Source: Gracilaria domingensis
Lineage: Eukaryota; Rhodophyta; Florideophyceae; Gracilariales; Gracilariaceae
Reading direction: 5' to 3'
NCBI GenBank assembly: GCA_022539475.1
Contig: VCMS01000053.1
Coordinates: 62,001-126,000 of the forward strand
DNA: 64,000 nt
The notes below the pieces were generated by a model. That model worked only from the letters and a program-made list of their open reading frames with translations. It did not search any database and had not been told where the DNA came from. Every line of letters begins with the position of its first letter. Position 1 is the first letter of the stretch. Made by a program: the position numbers and the translations under genes. Positions 27,816-40,018 of this stretch are shown here, one piece after another.

Positions 27816-30220
27816 CGCTGCTGCAGTGGCTGAGTTTTCGCAGTTGAGCTGGGATGCGAGGCAGGTTTACAAGAAGCTCTGTGCATCTTTATTTGCATTT
27901 CTATGAAGTCAGTGACAAGCATCGAGATTCTTATACCGTTTCTCCAACAAGGGCCAGTAAAAATGTTTGTTCATTCGCTTTACGTTTTTACTGAGAATGA
28001 GATTAGTGCTTGATATCCGATATGAATATCGTGATGATTTCACTTCTGCTGCTGAAGAATGACGAAACATCCATGCCATGACCAAACTCTGTTTACACTA
28101 CAGTATCTAAAAGAGGCAATGTGCGCTTTCTGTTTTACAAGAACTGTTGGACTGTTGCAGACACCTTTTAGCTGCGGCTTGCGAACGAAGATAATATTTT
28201 GCGGAGCCCTGACTTGATGAGATCACGGGCCGCAAACTGCGGGCCACGAATTGTAGTACAACAGTACAGGTCCATACCTGGCGTTTGAAGGGCGTTTGAA
28301 TAGCCTTCTAGGAACAAAATGGCTCGTCAATACTCAATTACTGACCTTTGCTCTTATGAACCACTGCCCCACATTCTACGAACACCAACGAGTAGCACCT
28401 ATGACAACGAGTTCTCTAACGTAAGGTCGAAGTATAGAACGCCAAGAATCTTGTATTGAAGCGTGTGGCCTCTGTTCAGAGTCGGGACTCCAGACGCTGA
28501 TGACGTGTAGCGGTTGCTCTACGAGGGGTTTTATGTTACTAGAACGGCCATTCAGCGACAGCAGAGGCGCCAGCGCGGCAAAGTCGCATGAGCACGTCGC
28601 AAAGTGGGTCTGGCACAAACAAACACACTGTGCATATGCAACAAACGGCAAATCCTTCGACAGTTCGTGCAATGGTGACGGGACTGTCACGAACTGTCGA
28701 GCAACGCTGAAAAGGCAACAGGGCCCCGTTGCAGTGCAAACTTTGACACTCCATGCGGCACAACACCAGACGGGCGTGTCGTGCCAAACTGTGCTCTCAA
28801 CATAGTCTTCCGTCGACCTCTTGCAAGGCTTGCCCTGAAAAATGCGCATCAGCTAGAGCCAGACGGAAGAGCTACGAAGGGTATAAGCATAATTACCGAA
28901 GGTAATGCTATCAACATCATGATGATGTTGCCCAACGTTCTTGCTTCACAGGGCCGGAGGGGGGGCGGGGGGGGGGGGCCGGCACGCGCTCGCGAAACTG
29001 CGGCTGTCACTTGCAGAACGCACCGCAATTGACATGCGCGTGCACGCAAGCAGAACAAGTCGTCCCGTGCTCGCCACATTGAAGAGTAGAAACGCCACGA
29101 CGCTTGTCCGCGGGGAGATGCGGGAAGAATGGGGAATTCAGAAAGTTTCTTTCTGTAAACATAGGATGTGCACCTTTTGGGCACGTGCGAAAATACAATG
29201 TGCTACAATAGATCAGTTTCCGCCCCTTTGCGCGAGCGTTTCACGTCTTCGTTTCGCCCCACACTATTTACAGTCACTGCGCTTTCCGCTGTCAAAGCCA
29301 TGCACGTCTTCGACTCTTAAGGCTTAGAGCGCACTGCCACCGCTATGAAAGCGCGACCGAGTGCGGATAACGGCCTACGAGACGCCGCAAACATCCTGGG
29401 AGCACAAAAGAACGACCGCGAGACAGAGAGATACGTTTGGTCGCTTGGCCCTGTCCAAGCAGGCTCTATCACCATATCTTCCTTCCGAGTAGGGCCATGA
29501 AGGTCTGCATTTTGGCTGCCTATGTTCCAGTGACGTTAGAACCAGGAAAAGATCTCAAGCACTTGGGCTCATGTACAACAGCCCAAGTCCTTCGTGCGAA
29601 AACGCTTTCAGTAAAGGCACGAAAGATGCGGCGGCGTTCGCGACGAAAGCTCGATCGTAGAACCATTCGTATCCGATTATTGAAACCGAATGTCCCAGCA
29701 GACGCTTCAGCTTGGGAAACATTTGAACATGATTGCTCGCTGTTGAGAAAGCTTTCGAAAAAAAAGGTATGCTACGTAGCGTGGAGCTGTTTTCAGATGA
29801 AGAATTCACATTGAAACGCGGGAGGAGCCCAACACAATTCGGTTGCCGTTGGCTGCACGCTTGTTGTGTACATAACGATATAGTGCGCAACAGCTCTTCG
29901 CATAAACTTTCCCCGGTTTCCGTTTCACACTGTTTCTATTCATCCCAGCCCACCAGTTTCAGAGAGTTTGCTATCGACCGTCCATCTCCCATGTTCGTTT
30001 CGCAAACACACATCTTCTACAGGTTATACGAAATTAAAACATAAAGATCGAAAGTTGGTCTGCGCAAACAGTACATTTCCAGTCATGGTTCTATTCGCTT
30101 GGATCCCGCGAGATAGCAGGACACACTCCAGAGGAAAGGTGCATTGTAAGGCTGAATTTGAATCATGTTCTCATGATCATTACTTCCAACTGCGGAATCG
30201 TTATACATTCCGTTTCATCC
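27816..30220. other. Gene-poor stretch
   Basis: No supported gene. It holds a 13-bp inverted repeat with an 18-nt loop (28657-28700), a G-rich run at 28956-28979, and plus-strand open frames near 29437-29814 without recognisable motifs. Confidence 0.45.
28657..28700. repeat. 13-bp perfect inverted repeat
   Basis: TCGACAGTTCGTG and its exact reverse complement separated by 18 nt. Confidence 0.85.
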
Positions 30221-31210
30221 ATGAAGTTGCTATTAAGTTGACGGTCTTCCTCTGCATCATAACGGGGATAAGGGCCGACAACCACATCAACATCGCTGAC
30301 TCTCTACCGAACATTGGTTACACAGCGGACCCTCTTGCACGTGTCTACAATGGTACGCTTTATGTATACACTTCGGTGGACTCGCCTCAGGCATGCAGCG
30401 GAACACAACTAGGTCTCAACGGCTTCTGCATGCCTGGGTACAAGGTGTTGTGGACGAACGATTTATACAGTTGGAAATGGAAAAATGTCCTCACCCAAAT
30501 GCAAGTTTCCTGGGCGAAAAAGGACTATACCATGTGGGCTCCTGGTTGTTAAAAAAGGAAATGAGTACTTCCTGTTTTTTCCTCATCAAGGAAAGGTAGG
30601 TGTGGCCAGTTCGAACAATCCAATTGGCCCATTTACTGCGCGTGAGAAGAGCATCGCAGCTTCGAAAGGAATCGACCCATCAGTCATCGAACACAAGGGC
30701 CAGTGGTATCTCTACACCTCGCGGAAAGGAAGCGGTGATGTTCATCACGAAATATACGTCTGGAATTTGTCACCTGATTTTTCCTCAGCATCAAATCCCA
30801 GACTGGTGAAAGGGCTTGGCAGCGGTTACAAGGAAGGACCGCACATCTACAAGCGAAAAGGAAGTTTCTATTTGCTCTACTCAAGGGTGGTGGCATTTAA
30901 AGGTTACCAGCTAGAACTGGGTCGTTCCAATCATCCCACTGGCAAGTTCTGGTCGGCGGGTGTTGCCGTGCCGATATTCGAAACAGAAGGCTATGGATCG
31001 GCACCAACTAATCATGGGTCTATTGTAGACTATAAAGGGAAAACTTTTGTGTTCTACCACAAACACTTAAACAAGGCAAGCGACAAGTACAAGTACAGAA
31101 CAGTCTTGTTTGATCGCATCTGCTACGATGGAAACGGTCAGGTGATTTCAGCGTTGCATGGAATTAATGGCTTCAAGCTAGGGCATTGTGGTTCGCGACT
31201 AGCAATGTAA
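30221..31210 (+). pseudogene. Glycoside hydrolase family 43-like enzyme, frameshifted
   Basis: Five-bladed propeller glycosidase (arabinanase/xylosidase family). All three catalytic acids are visible: Asp in NIGYTADPLARVYNGTLYVY, Asp in KGIDPSVIEHKGQWYLY, and Glu in SGYKEGPHIYKRKGSFYLLY. MWAP and VVKKGNEYFLFFP, normally one continuous blade strand, lie in different frames, so a frameshift sits at about 30541-30549. A second shift is likely at the signal peptide: ATG at 30221 gives MKLLL, while the hydrophobic LTVFLCIITGIRADN is in the frame used downstream. The C-terminus is intact to TAA at 31210. It is either a pseudogene or a locus with base-calling errors. Secreted wall-polysaccharide turnover is the likely original role. 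Confidence 0.7.
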
Positions 31211-32482
31211 AAGATATTGGGGGAGACGAATATGGAGATTACCCTTGGTAAGAGATGCGAAGGATAGTGGACGCCATTTTGCTCAGGGAATCGCGCGGGT
31301 GTTGACAACTAGAGATGTATTCGGAGGGAAATCCGATAACAATATTCCGAGCAAAATCGCGTCAGAGGTATTTGTTCCCGTATTAAATAGAAAATTTACC
31401 GGCTTAAGACCGATTCATACTTGGAGAAAGGCTTGTAAATGTCAATCCAGAGTCCACTTTCTATTCAGCTTTCTGACATTTTGGAACCGTTTGTATTTAC
31501 AAAAGCAAAATGTAAAGCAGTCTGAAACCTGTCCGAATAAACGGCGGATGTTGCTATCGTTACAAAATGTTTTCAATTTTCGTATTACGTTCTCTTCACA
31601 ATTGCTACATTGGTATATACAAAATTGTTTGCAATGGTGTACAATTTGTAACCAATACAACTTGTGGCCAGGGGTGCTCAGCAATATATTGCAATTGCAA
31701 TATATTGCAATAAGCAATACCAATACCAATACTTTATTGCATGTTCCTGAACATATTGCAATTTTTATTGCAGTGTTCGTCTTATTGCAATTCATATTAT
31801 AGGACAAAGAAGATATTGCTAGATTATTGCGCCTTGATTGAAAACATGTCACTATCATGCGCTGGTCTACTTTTAGTGCTAACCTTACACATGTTGTAAC
31901 GAATGAATTCAGATACACTGTACGTTTGAACTTCCTGCAAAGTGATATGTAGCTTCAAGGAATAAACAAAAAAGTACAAATCACAATTCAAACTAAACGC
32001 TTTTCAAACATTTGCTTGTTTTCGGACCTTTTACTTTTCTTTCAAACAGCAAGTAGATTCAAAACAGATTACTAGCAAAGAAAAATATTCTTGACTTCTC
32101 GAGGAGCTGCACAACTATGACTGCTACGATTGTTTTCTCTCCGTTCACAGTGTTGCCGCGATAAACGTCCGAACGTTTCTTTCCTGTGCTTATTCTGGTT
32201 TCCCTTATCTCGAGCATTTCCTAAAACGTTTCCAATCCTCTGTGTTATCAAAATGTTACCACCATCATAGCCAACAAAGAAAGAAATTGTCGTTGCTGTA
32301 ATGAAGTTTAAAGGGAAAGAAATGAAAATGATGAAACATGAAGGTACCACTCAAGCTCTAGAAAAACCGTTTTTAAAGTATCCATGCCCGAACCCATCTG
32401 GTACCTCTCCAATACTCAGCTTTCTAGACCAATCAGGGTTCAATAAGCCCTATGCGCACCTTTGAAGCTGCAATAAAAAAGT
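31211..32482. other. AT-rich gene-free stretch
   Basis: No supported gene. It contains a 28-bp perfect palindrome and a cluster of TTGCAA words at 31680-31800. Confidence 0.5.
31681..31708. repeat. Perfect 28-bp palindrome
   Basis: Two inverted copies of GCAATATATTGCAA. It lies at the start of a 130-bp region with repeated ATTGCAA words and TGTTCCTGAACA, a second palindrome. Confidence 0.95.
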
Positions 32483-32818
32483 ATGAGTAACGAGAAGCAA
32501 CAAACAGTTTTAATGTCACTTTATCGCCAAGATCAAGAGGCGATGTGCAATAGGAGTGGCACAATTTTGTCTGAATTTGAAGCACATCATTTGTCACAAT
32601 ATGAGAAAACTCTTTACGACTATCTGCGATTTATTGTCATAAAATGTTTAACTACAAGTTACATTTCTGATCTTAAAGTGCGTTTCTTCTCTCGCTTCAA
32701 AGCAGATATTTGCAAAAATACGTTTGCCGAAGTTATTTTCAAGGTAGAGGAGCTTTTTGAGAAGCGTATATTGAAGAAGATGGATGGTACAAGAGCGTTA
32801 ATTGTGTTTAATGGTTAG
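32483..32818 (+). CDS. Small conserved-looking protein, unknown
   Basis: 111 residues from the ATG at 32483 to TAG at 32818. The sequence is non-repetitive and helix-rich (SEFEAHHLSQYEKTLYDYLR, then FSRFKADICKNTFAEVIFKV, then EELFEKRILKKMDG), unlike a random AT-rich frame. No family is recognised and no promoter element is clear. It ends 200 bp before the 5' LTR of element A. The 202 bp between hold nothing I recognise. Confidence 0.45.
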   Translation: MSNEKQQTVLMSLYRQDQEAMCNRSGTILSEFEAHHLSQYEKTLYDYLRFIVIKCLTTSYISDLKVRFFSRFKADICKNTFAEVIFKVEELFEKRILKKMDGTRALIVFNG

Positions 32819-33020
32819 AGCTGCAGTAGAATGCACTACATTGCAGTCATTGTCTCGTACTCTACAAGACTCCACATGACTACCAAGAGTGGTTCACGTA
32901 ATGTCGTTCCCCCTCGCCTGACGTTGCTAGCATTGTCGCCGATGAGAGCGGTAAAAGAAAATGAGGACAGTTTTGCAGACGAAACGAGCACGTTCGAAGC
33001 CAAAACTCATGTCACGTTCT

Positions 33021-33981
33021 TGTGGAGCAAACCCTTTGGGGTCTCTTGGTTTTGTTAACTCCTTTAAGGACCTCTACCTGAGGGATGAAAGTGTAGGTGA
33101 GTCATGGATATGATCTCTTCATGGAACGAATGAACGTTGGTTTTACTTGATCTTTCTTACGTGGACTGGGTTTTGACACCATAGCCTGGTGTGGAACACG
33201 CGGGATGTGTGTATTATGCATGGGTGCATTGTACTATGAGGTACCCTGGCGGTGGGTGATCCACGTGTATGGACCTCATGAGGTGTGCACTACTGTAGTT
33301 AATATTGTTAGTTTAATGTGTAGTTAGACATACTTAGGTGAGCGCGACCTCGCCGTCGCGAGCGCGTAGTAAATTCAACCAAGTCTCGCTTCGAGAACTG
33401 CCACTCTGAAGTGGGAACACTTGAGACTCATCTCTTGAATGTAAGCCCTTGTCGTCGCTGCCCTTGCTAGTGCACAACTTCACACGGAGGGTCACTACAA
33501 GTGATATCAGTGCGAAAACTCCCCTTGGGAAGCCTTAGGATCTCTGAATACCCAGTGAGGGTTGACGTTTTGTTTGTTTCTTATTCCTGAGTGCAGGACA
33601 GATTTCCGCCTCAGTATTGGCTTCTTCTGTTGTTTCTCTTTCGTTTTTCCCCGTCTTTCGAGCCTTTTGCCTGCTTGCGCACGGCCCTTGACTCCTCTTC
33701 TCTGGATCTTTTCTTTCCATTTTCCTTTCCGGGCTACGCCTTCTCTTGGAGTCTACAGTCCACTCTCTCGAGTTTCCCTACCTTTTCCCCATTTCTTTCT
33801 GGGTTTTTCTCATCTTTCTGGCTTCTCTTTTTCACCTCTGTAGGTTCTATCTCAGCCCACTACTGGCTCTACACCCAGGTCCTCGGTGGCAACAGAGGCT
33901 CTCCAGCCGAGTTTCTTTCTCAACAGGGAGCAAAATCTCGAACGTCCTGTGCGTGTTTCCCGTTTCCGGGCTTGCACTACA
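33021..33981 (+). repeat. 5' LTR of element A
   Basis: 961 bp, from TGTGGAGC to ACTACA, followed by the primer site at 33984. Possible 5-bp target sequence GTTCT just before it. Confidence 0.8.
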
Positions 33982-33983
33982 AG

Positions 33984-34000
33984 TGGTCTCCCGACCTAGA
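33984..34000 (+). other. Primer-binding site of element A
   Basis: TGGTCTCCCGACCTAGA, 2 bp after the LTR end. Shared with B, C and D. Confidence 0.75.
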
Positions 34001-34189
34001 GGATGTCTAGATCGTTTGGAACACCTACAAGGTTTGGAATTGTTTCCTCCCCTTGAAGGAATTTGATTTTGGTTTGGGATACCCACTTTCCTCACTTGAT
34101 TACCTGTCGAAGGTTTATCTCGTCGCTCTCCGCTTTTCGGAAGTCGTGTTTGACTCTTTTTCTGACCGCGTTTTCGGTTCATCGACCTG

Positions 34190-35317
34190 ATGTTCTTGTG
34201 GTCACTGAGTGACACCGATAAAGATTCTACCCATTATGGGGTTTCTGCGGACACTCCGCATTCATATTCTCGCTGTGTTTCCCAAGGGATTGGTGCTGAA
34301 GAAGTTTCATCCGAGTCTCGGAAAGTTTTGTCCGTTTCGTCGGTACCCAAAGCCGGGTGGTCTATTGATACTAAGCATGTGGATCATGACTCATCCGACT
34401 CTCGGAATATCGACCCCGTTGTGTTCTCCAGGTTGGAGTCAAACACCAAAAGTTTGGTCTTTGGTCAAGGCTCCGTGGTGGAGATGCTGCTGAATCTCAG
34501 ACGAGAGGTTTCTGATCTCAAACTCCGAGAGTTGTCAGCAGATGTTCGTGAGTTGCAAGTCAATGTTGCCTCCATTCTTGAGGGTTTCGCTTCTTCAAAA
34601 ACCTCATTTGAGGATCTTACTGTGAAGTTACACCGTATTGGTGAACGCCTAGATTTATTGGAGACATCTACTAGGCGCCATGGTACGTTCACCGATTCGC
34701 CGGTTGTTGGACATCGTTCTCGTAAGAGATCCGCTCCTTCTCGGAGTTCAACATCCGATACTCACTCATCCTGTACGAATTCTAGTTCATCACACATCTC
34801 ATTAGATACAGAATTCCGTCCACGGAAGAGCTTCAAGCGTTCCCATTTACACGGTCGTAACTCTCGAAAGAGATTGAAGAAACGTCGCACCAAGTCATCA
34901 AGTATTGTTTCTGTTCACCGCAAGTCGGTTCACTCTCATGTGAGTACGTCTGACACGGAGACGTCCACGTCAGACGCATCCTCATCCTCTTTGGATTTGA
35001 ACTGGTACGACAACTGGCAGCGTCAGCTTGCTCTGTTGAAGTGTACCCATGATTCTGGGGTTTCTCCTAAACAGAAAGTTCATCCGAGGCCGTCACCGAT
35101 GGTGGAGAATGATCACTGCTTGTACGTGGAAAGTACCCATGTTGGGGCTCGAAGAGATGCTCCTGCAATGGATTTCTTTGAGTACACAACACCTGTAGTG
35201 GGGTACACGACGCCGCAACGCCCTTTGCACGTTCGTCATTATGATGAACAGACCACGTTGATGTGTTATACTTGCCAGCAAAGTTGGCCACACAACATCG
35301 CAGTGCACGCTCCCTAG
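34190..35317 (+). CDS. Element A gag, without capsid core
   Basis: 375 residues. The N-terminal third has a coiled coil (MLLNLRREVSDLKLRELSAD and VKLHRIGERLDLLETSTRR) related to the same region in the gag of D and C. Then comes a Ser/Arg-rich stretch. The capsid segment seen in D is missing. The end has a damaged zinc knuckle: CYTCQQSW is followed by His instead of the usual spacing and last Cys. The ORF ends in TAG; pol lies in the -1 frame. Confidence 0.7.
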   Translation: MFLWSLSDTDKDSTHYGVSADTPHSYSRCVSQGIGAEEVSSESRKVLSVSSVPKAGWSIDTKHVDHDSSDSRNIDPVVFSRLESNTKSLVFGQGSVVEMLLNLRREVSDLKLRELSADVRELQVNVASILEGFASSKTSFEDLTVKLHRIGERLDLLETSTRRHGTFTDSPVVGHRSRKRSAPSRSSTSDTHSSCTNSSSSHISLDTEFRPRKSFKRSHLHGRNSRKRLKKRRTKSSSIVSVHRKSVHSHVSTSDTETSTSDASSSSLDLNWYDNWQRQLALLKCTHDSGVSPKQKVHPRPSPMVENDHCLYVESTHVGARRDAPAMDFFEYTTPVVGYTTPQRPLHVRHYDEQTTLMCYTCQQSWPHNIAVHAP

Positions 35318-35382
35318 TCGGGAGAGGTCAAACGCTGTGGGTTATTATGAACGGCTCCCACCTGTCGAAGGTGTGAGACAAG

Positions 35383-37087
35383 ATGCCACCTTGGAAACCG
35401 AAGATGGGGTGCAAGGATTCAGACCCGCAGCCGGGGATTTTCAGTTCCCCAGGATGGGTTACACCAGAGTCATTTGGTGGAAACTTCTCAGAAAAACTGA
35501 TTTCGGGAGCCTCCCATACGGGAGAGGTGCCCTTTGAACAGGGGTCATTGACGCCTGAGGCTTCACGGCCTCGCTCCCCGATGAAGATTCTTTCTAGGAA
35601 AATATCTTTATCCCGTGCGGATTCGCACCCTGAGATGGGTCAACTGGTTCGGCCGTGGATACGGAAGAGTAATCCGAAGTATCCGGAACGCGTGATGATG
35701 CTCTCAAAGAGAAGTTACAAAGTTAACGCCGATACCGGGTTCTCGCACCATCTCATGGTTCGTCATATCGCTCTACTTGACACCGGAGCCGGTCCCAACT
35801 GTATACGGGAATCGTTCCTGTCAAAGGATTGTCCTGAATTTATCCGTTACGGTCCACTGATGGAAATCGCTGATGCGAGTAATCACCCAATTGTTACGCT
35901 GGGTATTGTACCAATGATGGTTCGTTTAGGAATGACCGCTGTGTCGGTTGATTTCGTTGTTTGCAAGACGCTTGCTGCACCGATTGTTCTCGGTTGTGAT
36001 TTCTGTGATCTCCATGTGGAGTCGATCAAACCCAGACTTTCACGGGTGGAGTTGGCTGACGGTTCGTCAGTTCCATTTGCTGGAAGACCGTGGGAATGGG
36101 CGAAGAAGCGGTCTGATAGAAACGCCGCACCGTTACCTCCTGCTCAGCAGTATGTGTCACCAATTACTGGTTCATTGAAGCTACGCGTTCGTGCGTTTGT
36201 GAGGATTGCTCCTATGTCCCAAGCTTGGGTTACTGTCTCAACGGAGATGCGTGGACTCTTAATGATTGATCATCTGCCCTCTCTTTCAGAGAAATCTGGT
36301 CTCGCAGTTGCTCGAGGCATTGCCCTTTGCGAAGGTAGAAAACCTTTTCAGGTGCTGATTGCGAACTTTTCGAATTCGTTGCAGACGTTGCAGAACCAAC
36401 AGGTGGTGGGTCAAGTTACTTGGCACCCACAGGGTACTTTTGCAACGGAGCTCAATGTTTCCGATGTCGTTGGTTTGTCCTATACAGAGGAGGCTGATGA
36501 AATGAACTCCCTTTGGGATGCGAAGACATCGACGCACGATGAAGTTAGCGCACGTACGGAAGTGATTGTTCCTAACCAGAATTTGAATTTGGATACCCTG
36601 CCCGGGTGTGAAAGTTCTGAACAGCTAAAGTCTGGTTCTCTACTTGAATTTCTCACCAATCTTTGGTTTTCGATGGTTGATACAGTGAAGCAGCGAACTC
36701 GTCTGAGTTTTGTACCATTCGTACGGTCCTTTTGCAATACGACCCGTACCGGTCGTTCTGTTTCACCAGTTGTGGTTGTTCCTATGAAGAACAGTTCTCT
36801 CCAGTTCTGTCTGGATTACCGTAATGTAGCTCGCAACGTTTCGGGAATTTTCCACTTGCAATCGGTGAAGAACGGTGTGTACCCTGAAGCTGGGTTTGTT
36901 TTCGATGATTCGCCACCGGATATTCGAGAGAACAGATCAAGCGTAGTAGCGTTGAACTCAAATGAGTCAGATGAAGCTCCATTTCGAGAAATGCACAGCG
37001 CTCAAACGGTTGCTAGCTCTGAAAGAATTTTCGTTACTCTTCTGGATGTCTCGTCTGGACGAGATGCACCCGCAGGGTTAGTCAAGT
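35383..37087 (+). pseudogene. Element A pol: protease and damaged reverse transcriptase, cut by element B
   Basis: The retropepsin is intact: HIALLDTGAGPNCIRESFL with the catalytic Asp-Thr-Gly, then APIVLGCDFCDLHVESIKP, closely matching element D. The reverse transcriptase is shortened and rearranged: SPVVVVPMKNSSLQFCLDYR matches the start of the fingers, but the catalytic YxDD region is absent and RIFVTLLDVSSG follows almost directly. The reading frame breaks at the LTR of element B (37088) and continues in phase after its target duplication at 49978 (LVK then FKPVAEG). The frame upstream of 35383 has a TGA before reaching gag. Non-autonomous. Confidence 0.75.
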
Positions 37088-37640
37088 TGTCGTATAGTAC
37101 GATCTGGTTGATCGCCGCGCACGGAGTGGGTTGTGAGCAGTGCCGTGTCGTACGTGTAGGGCTGGCCCGAGCGGTTACTTGTACGCGTAGTTGTCCCCAC
37201 ATCGGACGTTGGGCCCAGGCGTACTTGGGAGCGTACGTAGGACACGTGTGCCAGTCGGACGTTGACGGGCGTAGTATAGTACTGTAAGTTACTATCTGGA
37301 GGTCGTGCAGAGGCGGGTTTACCTGATATTTAGGCGAACCCCAACCTCGCCATGACCTCACGTTGTAAACACCAAGCACCCTTTGCCGTACGTCTTGTTC
37401 GTCAAGTAGCGCTACCGACAGGCCGTTAAGCTAAGTACTATAAGGTTTATTAGGCCGTTCGTACCCTTTCGCACGCTCCTGAACTGCTTGGTGATACCAA
37501 CCGCCCACTCTCCCCGCTGACCGCCCGGTGCTTCCTCCTTACTCCCCGTACGGATTCATTACAGTCGCTCCCTCGAGCCACAGCCAGCTCCGTCGCCTCG
37601 AGACCGCTTCGGGTTTTCTCCCGATACGTACTATATTACA
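37088..37640 (+). repeat. 5' LTR of element B
   Basis: 553 bp from TGTCGTATAG to TATTACA, preceded by CAAGT and followed one base later by the primer site. Confidence 0.92.
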
Positions 37641-37641
37641 C

Positions 37642-37658
37642 TGGTCTCCCGACCTAGA
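37642..37658 (+). other. Primer-binding site of element B
   Basis: TGGTCTCCCGACCTAGA. It starts with TGG, the complement of a tRNA CCA end; the implied tRNA end TCGGGAGACCA resembles some eukaryotic tRNA-Tyr ends. Confidence 0.75.
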
Positions 37659-37715
37659 AGTGGAATTCGGGACCGCACGGAGTTTACAGTACCGAATTGG
37701 AAACGATACTCGAAG

Positions 37716-39914
37716 ATGAGCTCGAACGTCCCACACGGAGAGCAAGGAGAACGGCAGGTCGCAGAAGACAATGCTGCGTCCACTTTGGCCGCCCCTCGCG
37801 CCGCTTCGGACCATGCCTCGGTAGGCCGCCGGAGCACCCGAAGTACCGCGACGGCCTACGTGACCCCCTCAGAAGAGCCCGAACGGATGATCCGTGAAGG
37901 CAATTTGCAAACCAAATCGGACCGAAGGAAGAAAGGGAGGAGTAAGAACTCCGGGCCCCCTTTGGGAACCGAGATTGTACCACCTGGGACGACGGCACTC
38001 CCGCCTACACCTCAGACCGGACGGAGACCACCCCACGAGCTATGGGCCGAAATAGCCCCGTACGCCCTGCAGGGACTCCGCACGGAGATCGAGGTTCACG
38101 TACCCATGGCGGTCGAATTATATCTCAAGGACCGTATCTCGGAATTGATGCGTCGTGACATCACACCGATCATACACCGCATCGTGAACGATGCGCTGGG
38201 ATCCAGACGTACCAAAAGCGGAATGCAAGAGAATCTGAGTAACACGTTGGCCGCTTTGGTAGCTAGGCTGCCACCCCAACCCCCAAAGTTTGACACTGAC
38301 CAAACGGACAACGCACCTAGTCGCGGTGAGAGACAGTGACCGGAAATGGAGAAGGATCCGCAGAGGGATCCGACCGGTGTCTATCTCCCACCAGTACCCC
38401 CTCAGGGTGATCCGGACGGAAGCTCGAGCGATTCCTCCGACGACGGGAGGAATCACCGCAAACGAGGCGGTAAACCGGGCAAGCATTCCGATTCGGACAA
38501 TTCCGTACGTAGACGGAAGAATCGTCGCCGCCGCAGAGGGCGACGACATTCAGATACTGACTCCGCGTCCTCGCGTTCATCATCAGAGGATGAGCAGACC
38601 GACTCGGATGATTCCGGGGACTCTCAAAGCCCCCGAAGAAAACGCAAGTCCGAACGGCGACGTTCCCGATCGGACAAGTTGGCGCTTAAGCGCCTCCGAC
38701 CTCTGAACGTCAAGTTCACCAAGGTTGTGGACTACCGTACGTACCGGCTCATTCGGCGCAGCCAGAAGTACGACTCGAAGGCGGCGCGTAAGATCGCGCG
38801 CTATCAAAAGAAATTGAACGTCCAGATGAAAGGACATTCATTTTCCGGAACGGATCCCATCTCCGTTCTCAATTTCCTGCAGCGGTTCAAGACCGTTTGC
38901 AACCATAACGGACTGACAGAAGGAGCGGCACTGTGGTGCTTCCAGTTCTACCTAACCGGGCCCGCACACGTTCTGGTTCAGTCCCGTCTCATCGGTGAGT
39001 CGGAAGTGGTCGACAGGCCTCGCGATAAAGCACTCCATACGTACGAAGAGGTGGTGAATTTCTTAATGACCACCTACGCCACGGAAGAGGTTATCGCCAG
39101 GACGTCCGCAGAGGTGACATTTTACACCCAGTCGTCAGGGATGTCCGAAACGGAATTCGCCCAGAAGCTCTGGACAAAGGCCCTCCGCTGTGGCAACGTA
39201 TACACCGATCGGGACTTGAAGGGGTTATTTGTCGAAGTACTTTTGCCCGCCATACGGTCAAAGGTGCGGAATCACCTCACCACCCATCCCAGTATCGGAT
39301 ACGACGCGCTCGCTCGTTATGCGGAATCGTACGGCGATACTCACCGCGCCTCACGCCGCCAGTCCGTTCGTGTGGACACGCAGACTACGTCTGCTCGGCC
39401 TCGTGCCACTCGTACGATAAGAAAGGTGCACCAGGTCGAGTCCCCCTCGGCCTCGACGTATTCCCTGTCAGACGACAACGGCGAAGATGTCCTCATCGTT
39501 TCCCAGGGGTCTTCCATGCCGTCACCACCCACCACACCAAGTGCAACCACCCCAGCCACTTCCGCACGGTCATTCCCCAGTACGCCCGGCCAAAGGTCGA
39601 GCAACCCCTCTGGCGCAGCGTCAAGGGACCATCCGTGCAGGATTTGCCTCTCGCGAGAGCCCAACTGCTGTCAACTTCTCCCACCGGACGTTAAGGCTAA
39701 ACTCCTCGCAATCCGCGAGCAAAACTACCAACGCCGGCGCGACGAAGGGTACTACGGCACCGGTATGCCCACACGGAGAAACACGCCACCGCCATCCAAT
39801 ATCGGTTTCCGTAATATTGGCCCGAATCGTACATCTTACGCCCAGCCTCGGCAGGCAGCCATGCTGGTGGAAGAGACCGTTTCAAAACAGGAAAACGAGC
39901 CGAAGGATGCGTAG
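37716..39914 (+). pseudogene. Element B gag, split by one in-frame TGA
   Basis: ATG at 37716. The frame runs through a TGA at 38337-38339 (after GERQ) and on, in the same frame, to TAG at 39914. The second part carries the capsid: MKGHSFSGTDPISVLNFLQR, then GAALWCFQFYLTGPAHVLVQ, and a Cys cluster CRICLSREPNCC near the end instead of a standard CCHC knuckle. Arg/Ser/Asp-rich low complexity precedes the capsid. The stop could come from CGA by one C-to-T change. Pol lies in the -1 frame and overlaps the gag end. Confidence 0.8.
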
Positions 39915-40018
39915 GGGCGTCGTCTCCTCCGAGGCCGGATAGCCTCACCACACCGGGCGATAAGCCCAAACCAACCAGTGCGGACAGAACAGAACTGACT
40001 CTCGACACCCCAGAACGT

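Noticed and set aside
28941-29327. Frame of 128 codons after the G-rich run
   Set aside because: Starts at a homopolymer, low complexity, no recognisable motif.
29437-29814. Plus-strand frame of 125 codons with a basic stretch
   Set aside because: No domain, no promoter, and neighbouring frames are equally open; could be chance.
37088-37287. Element A pol frame running on into the LTR of B
   Set aside because: The last 200 bases belong to the B LTR, as shown by its second copy at 49418.
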